Source: Cellvibrionaceae bacterium
GTDB lineage: Bacteria > Pseudomonadota > Gammaproteobacteria > Pseudomonadales > Cellvibrionaceae
Length of the DNA stretch: 12,041 bases
Direction: 5' to 3'
Assembly: GCA_027012915.1 (NCBI GenBank)
Contig: JALUYN010000371.1
Location: forward strand, 1 to 12,041
The notes beneath the pieces were generated by a model. The model made no database searches. It saw nothing but the letters and a program-made list of their open reading frames with translations, and was not told the origin of the DNA. Shown here piece after piece: positions 7,532 to 12,041 of the stretch. The position numbers and the translations under genes are program-made. Every line of letters starts with the position of its first letter. Position 1 is the stretch's first letter.

Positions 7532-7897
7532 AATCAGATTCTCATATTAGGGAAACAGGGGCACACGCGAGCGCTGAATGAATGGCAGCGGCGCCAAAGG
7601 GCGCGCATTATACCCGCACCCCGGCCGGGTTAAAACTAACAACTGTGAATATTTTTTGAACAGATACCGCAGAAGTGAGATCTGTCAATTACAGGTGAGC
7701 CTGGCGGAAAGCGACATCAAATAGTGATAGTGCCATGCAATAGCAGCGGTTCACCCTTTTTAAAAAGCAGGTAATCACAACCGGGACCAGTGCCTTTTAC
7801 AGTCGGTCACTGGGGGCAACTCGTCGTTTTGATCACCAATGTGAACGATTACGGCTTTTACTCTTCACTCGCGCAGTAAACGACGGATGGTCAGAGG
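7532..7897. other. Intergenic region between thiI and typA
   Basis: This 366-bp stretch holds the typA promoter in its left part. The rest shows no convincing gene on either strand. Small symmetric pieces are CCAGTG (7787-7792) with CACTGG (7808-7813), and the palindrome CTTTTTAAAAAG (7756-7767). Neither is a convincing terminator for thiI, so the end of the thiI transcript is unclear and read-through into typA is possible. Confidence 0.5.
7607..7634 (-). promoter_or_regulatory. Sigma-70 promoter of typA
   Basis: Read leftward, a perfect -10 box TATAAT (7607-7612) lies 16 bp from TTTAAC (7629-7634). It is about 75 bp upstream of the GTG start, leaving an untranslated leader of roughly 70 bases. 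Confidence 0.65.
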
Positions 7898-9349
7898 CTA
7901 GGGCCGGTACACACCCAGATTGCCGTAACCATCAGCCTTCAAGTTGGCGGCGTGCAGTTGGCTCATCACCCCTTTGTCGCAGTACAAGAGGTATTGGATA
8001 TTCTTGTCCAGAGCCGGGAAGCTGCTGCTCAGTTTGTAGAATGGAATTTTCAGGATCTCAACACCATCGAGCTGAAGTGGAGACAGTTCCTCCTCATCGG
8101 GATGACGCACATCGATAACCACCTGTTTGGCAACCACGGTAGACACAAGCTCAACCTGTTCATCTTCCTGCAGATCATTGATAACCGAATCAATATGCTG
8201 AGTTTTGCGGGTTTCCACCGCAGCATCTAGAACTGCAAAGTCAAACTTAGCCTCTTCGGCTTCAATGCGATCAAGCTTGGCACGGGTAGTGGGCTTGCGG
8301 GAAATCACGCCGCAGTACTCCGGGATGCTCGCGGAAAACTCTTCGGTGCCGATTTTTCGGGCGACATCAATAATATCGCCCTTGTCCATAGTGATCAGCG
8401 GCCGCAGTGTCAGGGTATCGGTGACACTGTCAATAACGGACAGATTGGTTAGAGTCTGGCTCGACACCTGGGCAATGGCCTCACCGGTAACCAACGCCTG
8501 GATCTCCATAGCGTCTGCGACCTGACTCGCGGCCCGCAACATCATGCGCTTGAGCACGACACCCATTTGCGAGTTGTGTACCTTGTCCAGGATTTCGGCA
8601 ACCACATCTTCAAAGGGTACGGTCACGAACATCACGCGATGAGAGGCACCAAATTTGCGCCACAGATAATAGGCCACTTCCTTAACCGCCACTTCATGCG
8701 CTCGACCACCGAGATTGAAGAAACAGTAGTGGGTGCGGATACCGCGTTTGATGGTCAAATAGCTGGAAACCGTAGAATCGAAACCACCGGAGATCAAAGA
8801 CAGCACGGGGTCTTGTGAACCGAGAGGAAAACCACCCAAACCCGGTGTTTGCTTTTCTATCACGTACAGCGTGTCCTTGCGCACCTCCAGCATTACCGTG
8901 ACATCTGGATTTTTCAGTCGCACACCCAACGCATTCGAGTGCTGATTCAGGCCGCCACCTACATAGCGCTCTATGTCGATGGACGTAAATTCATGATCGC
9001 CACTGCGCTTTACCCTTACACAGAAAGTCTTACCTTCAAGAGCGTCGGCCCACACTTCGTGAGTTTTCTGATAGATATCATCCAGATCACCCAGCGGAAA
9101 ACTGCGGACCTGAGCAAAGTGCGCTATGCCTGGAGTGTTCGCTAGAATCTCAGCCACCCGCGCTGTAACTTTCGGGTCATTGGATTCGGACAACACATCC
9201 AGCTTATCCCACTCACGCACAACCTGAATGGGTTCACCCACCTCAGCCAGAAGGTTTTTGAGATTGTCGCGCAGGTGTTTGGTAAAACGCTTGCGCACCG
9301 GCGCACTTTTGATGGTGATCTCAGGGAAAAGTTTGACAATAAAATGCAT
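7898..9349 (-). CDS. thiI: tRNA uracil 4-sulfurtransferase ThiI with rhodanese domain
   Basis: A cytoplasmic enzyme that makes 4-thiouridine at tRNA position 8, using ATP to activate the uracil and persulfide sulfur handed over from IscS; in some bacteria it also supplies sulfur for thiamine. At 483 residues it matches the long E. coli form (482). The N-terminal ferredoxin-like and THUMP domains cover about 1-165. The PP-loop SGGFDS is at 187-192, and EYCGVISRKPT holds Cys346, the partner of Cys344 in E. coli. The C-terminal rhodanese domain (about 400-483) carries the persulfide Cys457 in LLYCDKGVMSQLHA, matching Cys456. All key residues are present, so both activities should be intact. The ATG at 9349 gives the conserved MHFIVKLFPEITIKS start. 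It is transcribed away from the kinase gene. Confidence 0.97.
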   Translation of the reverse strand: MHFIVKLFPEITIKSAPVRKRFTKHLRDNLKNLLAEVGEPIQVVREWDKLDVLSESNDPKVTARVAEILANTPGIAHFAQVRSFPLGDLDDIYQKTHEVWADALEGKTFCVRVKRSGDHEFTSIDIERYVGGGLNQHSNALGVRLKNPDVTVMLEVRKDTLYVIEKQTPGLGGFPLGSQDPVLSLISGGFDSTVSSYLTIKRGIRTHYCFFNLGGRAHEVAVKEVAYYLWRKFGASHRVMFVTVPFEDVVAEILDKVHNSQMGVVLKRMMLRAASQVADAMEIQALVTGEAIAQVSSQTLTNLSVIDSVTDTLTLRPLITMDKGDIIDVARKIGTEEFSASIPEYCGVISRKPTTRAKLDRIEAEEAKFDFAVLDAAVETRKTQHIDSVINDLQEDEQVELVSTVVAKQVVIDVRHPDEEELSPLQLDGVEILKIPFYKLSSSFPALDKNIQYLLYCDKGVMSQLHAANLKADGYGNLGVYRP

Positions 9350-9413
9350 AGCCGCAGTTCTTTGGAAAGTCAGGATTTAAAGGGCACTTAGCGCCTCTGA
9401 TCTAAGGCGCGCG

Positions 9414-9440
9414 ATTATAAAGCAAGGCGAGGGTTGCCAA
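9414..9440 (-). promoter_or_regulatory. Probable promoter of thiI
   Basis: Read leftward, TATAAT (9414-9419) lies 15 bp from TTGGCA (9435-9440), slightly short spacing but good boxes. It is about 65 bp upstream of the start. A 6-bp stem, GCGCCT/AGGCGC (9391-9410), falls at the predicted transcript start. Confidence 0.5.
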
Positions 9441-9540
9441 CAGCACCTTTACAAGCCCGCAAGCCCCACAACCACGAAGCTGATATTGATTCTAGAACAC
9501 GCCTTCGATCGCATCTCGGTATTCAGAAAGCCTTTCAACA

Positions 9541-9611
9541 TTTCAATGGCATAATTGACTCGCATCACCCAAACTATGCCGGAAATGGTTTATTGTCCTA
9601 TGCCATTGAAA
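9541..9611 (+). repeat. Perfect 13-bp inverted repeat upstream of the kinase gene
   Basis: TTTCAATGGCATA (9541-9553) is exactly complementary to TATGCCATTGAAA (9599-9611), with 45 bases between. A shorter relative, TATGCCGGAAA, starts at 9575 inside the loop. The right arm ends 19 bases before the kinase ATG, just in front of its ribosome-binding site. It could be a pair of regulator sites or, in RNA, a long stem-loop near the start of translation. Confidence 0.6.
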
Positions 9612-9630
9612 GCCATCAAAGGGGGTATCA

Positions 9631-10596
9631 ATGCTCGAATTTCCACAGCAGAATGTCGAGGAGCCTCGAATTTATGCTGAAGAAACCGATCAGCCTTTGC
9701 CGGAAGTGCTCAATCCAAAAACGCGCTATGCCTTTTTCACCACAATTGCCAAGGGTGGTAAATCTCTGATCAAGTCGTGTCGCGATCTGCATCTGCGCCG
9801 CACCGTTTGCTACAAGACGCTCAGGCCCGAGTTTATTGACGACCCTATAGAAACCCGTCGACTGCTGCGCGAAGCCCGCATATCGGCAATGCTGCAACAC
9901 CCCAATACTATTCCCACCTATGAAATCGGTCGAGATAACCGCGGCCATTATTACTTCACAATGAAGCTGGTACACGGCTATACCTTGAGGGAAGTGCTGG
10001 ACTATCGTGAGCGTTATGATTTGACCCAGCTCATGGATTTGATGGTGCAAGTTGCGCGAGCGTTGGGCTATGCCCACTCCCGCGGAGTAGTGCATCGCGA
10101 TATCAAACCAGAGAATATTTTGATCGGCCCCTATGGTGAAGTACTGGTTCTGGATTGGGGCTTGGCCAAAGTCTGGCACAAAGATTTTTCAGAAGACGAT
10201 GAACCTCAGGTCGAAGCGGCCCCCGCTGATACAAAATTAAGCGGTAAGGGCATGACCGGTGAAGGCAAATTGCAGGGCACTGTAATGTATATGTCGCCAG
10301 AGCAAATTGATCGCGACCCGAATATCGCCGGCCAATCGGATCTATATAGCCTCGGAGCCATTCTCTACGAACTTCTCACCGGCGTAACACCGTTTCAGGG
10401 TGATCTGGTGCAAAAGCTGTTAGAGCAAGTTCGTACGGAAACGCCAGAGGACCCCCGCAACGTAACCAGCGCCAGAATACCCGATGTATTGGCTAACCTG
10501 ACCATGAGCTGCCTAAACAAAGATCCCAAGGATCGCCCCGCCTCAGCCGATGAGGTGCTGCGTATTTTCCGCGAGGGCTGGACATACGGTGACTAG
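9631..10596 (+). CDS. Hanks-type serine/threonine protein kinase (soluble)
   Basis: A 321-residue protein that is almost wholly one eukaryotic-like kinase domain (about 33-318), which would transfer phosphate from ATP to Ser/Thr of unknown cytoplasmic targets. Catalytic landmarks are Lys62 (VCYKTL), Glu81 in helix C, HRDIKPEN with Asp157 and Asn162, the metal-binding Asp175 in a DWG instead of DFG motif (LDWGLAK), and the SPEQ motif (222-225). The glycine loop is degenerate: AKGGKSLI (40-47) keeps only the middle Gly42-Gly43, the flanking glycines being Ala40 and Ser45, so ATP binding may differ from the norm. There is no transmembrane helix, PASTA repeat or other sensor domain. The start has a GGGGG ribosome-binding site at 9621-9625. 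It lies three bases before the PP2C gene. Confidence 0.93.
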   Translation: MLEFPQQNVEEPRIYAEETDQPLPEVLNPKTRYAFFTTIAKGGKSLIKSCRDLHLRRTVCYKTLRPEFIDDPIETRRLLREARISAMLQHPNTIPTYEIGRDNRGHYYFTMKLVHGYTLREVLDYRERYDLTQLMDLMVQVARALGYAHSRGVVHRDIKPENILIGPYGEVLVLDWGLAKVWHKDFSEDDEPQVEAAPADTKLSGKGMTGEGKLQGTVMYMSPEQIDRDPNIAGQSDLYSLGAILYELLTGVTPFQGDLVQKLLEQVRTETPEDPRNVTSARIPDVLANLTMSCLNKDPKDRPASADEVLRIFREGWTYGD

Positions 10597-10599
10597 CTA

Positions 10600-11403
10600 A
10601 TGCCTTATATCGATTTCAAACAGTTGGTGGAGCTGGAAGCCAAATGCCAATCAACCACAAACATTATCTGGCGCAGTGCAGCTCATACTGATACCGGGCA
10701 TGTACGTAAGGGCAACGAAGACGCCTTCTATAACGACCCGGAACAAGGCTTGTGGGCAGTAGCCGACGGCATGGGCGGTCTTGCTCGCGGTGACTATGCC
10801 AGCAGCGTCGTCGTTGATGCCTTTGTTCACTACATAAAGGCCAGCAGCATTGCCGGCTGCATCAGGGATATGGAAATCCGCCTGCGCGAGGCCCATGCGA
10901 ATTGTCGCAACTCCTTTAAAGGTACAGCTAAAGAGAAACGCGAGCGGGTTGGATCTACCGTAGCAGCACTCTATTCCTACGGCGGCTATGGTTTTTTGCT
11001 CTGGGCAGGTGACAGTCGGGTCTACCGCTTGCGAGACGGTGAGCTGAAATTACTGACCACGGATCACACAGTGGCCCAAGACAAAATTGCCAGCGGTGCG
11101 ATGACGCCGCAGCAGGCTGCCAGGCACCCATCGGCCCATGTGCTGACTCGCGCAGTGGGAGTCCATCAGACCCTGCACCTGGATCTCGATTTCGACCTCA
11201 TTCACGCCGGGGATCGCTTTCTGGTCTGCAGTGACGGGCTCTATAACGAATTATCTGACGATGAGCTTCACTCTCAGCTAAAAGAAGGAGAGGCACAGGA
11301 AGCGGTAAAGAGCCTGGTGAAACACGCATTGGACCGAGGTGGCCGCGACAACGTTACAGCAATCGTCGTGGATGCCGTAGAGAGAAGTATAGGTACCGAC
11401 TAA
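10600..11403 (+). CDS. PP2C-family serine/threonine protein phosphatase
   Basis: A 267-residue Stp1-type metal-dependent phosphatase, expected to undo the phosphorylations made by the kinase encoded just before it. PP2C motifs appear in order: TDTGHVRKGNEDAF (30-43) with Glu40-Asp41, AVADGMGGLARGDYAS with metal ligands Asp56-Gly57, GSTVAAL, AGDSRVYRLRDGELKLLTTDH, HVLTRAVG, LVCSDGLYNELSDDEL with Asp212, and GGRDNVTAIVV with Asp250. All metal ligands are present, so it should be active. About 23 residues precede the domain. There is no membrane segment or fused sensor domain. The ATG follows the kinase stop by three bases and GGTGA at the end of the kinase gene can serve as ribosome-binding site, so the pair is very likely translationally coupled. 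Confidence 0.95.
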   Translation: MPYIDFKQLVELEAKCQSTTNIIWRSAAHTDTGHVRKGNEDAFYNDPEQGLWAVADGMGGLARGDYASSVVVDAFVHYIKASSIAGCIRDMEIRLREAHANCRNSFKGTAKEKRERVGSTVAALYSYGGYGFLLWAGDSRVYRLRDGELKLLTTDHTVAQDKIASGAMTPQQAARHPSAHVLTRAVGVHQTLHLDLDFDLIHAGDRFLVCSDGLYNELSDDELHSQLKEGEAQEAVKSLVKHALDRGGRDNVTAIVVDAVERSIGTD

Positions 11404-11462
11404 GTATTAGCAGACCATTCCTGGTGCATACTGGTGCGCCGATATTGAAGAGCAACATTCAA

Positions 11463-11479
11463 CGCACAAAAATAGTGCG
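11463..11479 (+). promoter_or_regulatory. NtrC-like enhancer site 1
   Basis: CGCACAAAAATAGTGCG is a 17-bp dyad of the NtrC form (TGCACYA-N3-TRGTGCA), differing at the outermost base of each arm and one inner base. Its centre is 31 bp, about three helical turns, from the centre of site 2, as for the paired NtrC sites of E. coli glnA. Confidence 0.65.
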
Positions 11480-11493
11480 CAAACAACCGAAAA

Positions 11494-11510
11494 TGCACCA
11501 CATCGGTGCC
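11494..11510 (+). promoter_or_regulatory. NtrC-like enhancer site 2
   Basis: TGCACCACATCGGTGCC is a 17-bp dyad whose left arm is the full NtrC consensus half-site TGCACCA. It lies about 145 bp upstream of the sigma-54 promoter. Two further TGGTGC half-sites, ten bases apart, occur at 11422-11438 but in direct orientation, so they are not counted as a site. Confidence 0.65.
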
Positions 11511-11543
11511 ATAGCGCATCTTGCATCAATAATATTCCCGCAG

Positions 11544-11562
11544 GGCCTTGTGTCACAAGGCC
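11544..11562. terminator. Palindrome downstream of the PP2C gene, possible terminator
   Basis: GGCCTTGTGTCACAAGGCC is a perfect 19-bp palindrome around one central base; as RNA it folds into a 7-bp stem with a TGTCA loop. It is the only strong hairpin after the kinase-phosphatase operon, but no T-run follows. It could end that transcript or be a protein-binding site between the NtrC sites and the sigma-54 promoter. Confidence 0.4.
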
Positions 11563-11652
11563 TCTAGCCCGCCCCGATAAAGTGCTTAAATAAAAGCAGT
11601 TGTGCGCTGTTTTGGACTGAATCTCACTTCTGACCCGCCATTTTCGTAAAGC

Positions 11653-11668
11653 TGGAATAGAATTTGCC
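11653..11668 (+). promoter_or_regulatory. Sigma-54 promoter of the glutamine synthetase gene
   Basis: TGGAATAGAATTTGCC has the invariant GG (11654-11655) and GC (11666-11667) ten bases apart, with TTTGC at the -12 side as in the consensus. The -24 side lacks the usual CAC after TGG, so the match is partial. Transcription would start near 11678-11680, leaving an 80-base leader. The upstream NtrC-like dyads support the call. Confidence 0.7.
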
Positions 11669-11693
11669 TAGTCACATGACACGTGAATATGTT

Positions 11694-11724
11694 CGGGGGT
11701 TTCCCCGCCCAGGGGGACGCCCCC
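11694..11724 (+). promoter_or_regulatory. Tandem G/C hairpins in the glutamine synthetase leader
   Basis: Two adjacent small hairpins lie in the predicted leader: CGGGG/CCCCG (11694-11698 with 11703-11707) and GGGGG/CCCCC (11712-11716 with 11720-11724). The first G-run can also pair with the last C-run, giving an alternative fold. No T-run follows, so they are not terminators. I do not recognise a known riboswitch class. Confidence 0.4.
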
Positions 11725-11760
11725 AAAACTCAATAGAAACTTATTGGAGCGAGACTCAAT

Positions 11761-12041
11761 ATGAAAAGTAAGTTGGAATACATCTGGCTTGACGGCTACA
11801 AGCCAACTCAAAGCCTGCGCAGTAAAACCATGGTACGCAATGACTTCGGCGGCACCCTGGAAGAGTGCCCAATGTGGTCTTTCGACGGCTCTTCTACCGA
11901 GCAAGCTGACGGTTCCGATTCCGACTGTCTGCTCAAGCCTGTAGCTATCATCCCTGATCCTGATCGCACCAATGCTTACCTGGTAATGACTGAAGTTCTG
12001 AACGCTGACGGTACAGCTCACGAGTCTAACGGCCGCGCAAC
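11761..12041 (+). CDS. Glutamine synthetase, GSII (GlnII-like) type, N-terminal part
   Basis: The frame is open to the window end, giving the first 93 residues. It begins MKSKLEYIWLDGYKPTQSLR and continues with CPMWSFDGSSTEQADGSDSDC and LVMTEVLNADGTAHESNGRA. These are the beta-grasp domain landmarks of the short, eukaryote-like GSII family (GlnII of rhizobia and Streptomyces), not of the 12-subunit GSI (E. coli GlnA), whose N-terminus is quite different. The enzyme joins ammonia to glutamate using ATP. GSII enzymes lack the adenylylation site through which GSI is switched off, so control here would be at transcription or by another route. GAG at 11751-11753 or GGAG at 11746-11749 serves as ribosome-binding site. 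The catalytic domain lies beyond the window. Confidence 0.9.
   Translation, partial: MKSKLEYIWLDGYKPTQSLRSKTMVRNDFGGTLEECPMWSFDGSSTEQADGSDSDCLLKPVAIIPDPDRTNAYLVMTEVLNADGTAHESNGRA

Noticed and set aside
7756..7813. CTTTTTAAAAAG palindrome and CCAGTG/CACTGG inverted repeat as a thiI terminator
   Set aside because: The first has no GC stem, the second has a 15-base loop and no T-run; neither is better than expected in 366 bp.
9434..9769. A 111-codon open frame on the + strand across the kinase leader
   Set aside because: It overlaps the kinase start in another frame, crosses the inverted repeat and resembles no protein I know.
9628..10179. A 183-codon open frame on the - strand
   Set aside because: Antisense to the kinase domain, which has all catalytic motifs on the other strand.
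11422..11438. A third NtrC site
   Set aside because: The two TGGTGC halves are direct, not inverted, so they do not make a dyad; noted only as half-sites.
11668..12021. A 117-codon open frame on the - strand at the right edge
   Set aside because: Antisense to the well-conserved GSII N-terminus and its leader.

Overview
The window looks like chromosome of a marine-type gammaproteobacterium, probably from the Pseudomonadales/Cellvibrionales part of the class. Protein sequences of Tag, TypA and ThiI are close to the E. coli proteins as I remember them. The order typA-thiI-glutamine synthetase is also the order known in Pseudomonas (PA5117-PA5119). Base composition is balanced, and I see no insertion sequence, tRNA, rRNA, CRISPR array or phage gene.

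Left part (1-4036, genes mostly rightward): the first codons of a leftward exported protein; tag (3-methyladenine DNA glycosylase I); a MarR-family regulator; a GTT1-like glutathione S-transferase; an acetyl-CoA hydrolase/4-hydroxybutyrate CoA-transferase family enzyme; and a small His/Glu-rich helical protein of unknown function. The marR and GST promoters each carry an AT-rich palindrome between or over the -35 and -10 boxes, so the regulator may control itself and the GST.

Middle (4092-9349, all leftward): ytoQ with an exported DUF3179 protein upstream of it in a likely two-gene operon, then typA/bipA and thiI. Between the DUF3179 gene and typA lie the clear rho-independent terminator of typA and a compact repeat element: three small GTCCT-loop hairpins about 25 bp apart, the outer two being identical 17-bp copies. 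The 366 bp between typA and thiI hold the typA promoter and nothing else I can name.

Right part (9631-12041, rightward): a soluble Hanks-type Ser/Thr kinase and a PP2C phosphatase, three bases apart and surely co-transcribed, sit between thiI and the glutamine synthetase. A perfect 13-bp inverted repeat precedes the kinase. The glutamine synthetase, cut by the window end, is not the usual bacterial GlnA type but the short GSII type (GlnII-like). Its upstream region reads as a nitrogen-regulated control region: two 17-bp NtrC-like dyads exactly 31 bp apart and, about 145 bp further on, a sigma-54 promoter with GG-N10-GC spacing, followed by a leader with two G/C hairpins.

The most interesting part is 9541-12041: a kinase/phosphatase switch next to an NtrC/sigma-54-controlled GSII gene. 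A link between the two is inference from position only.
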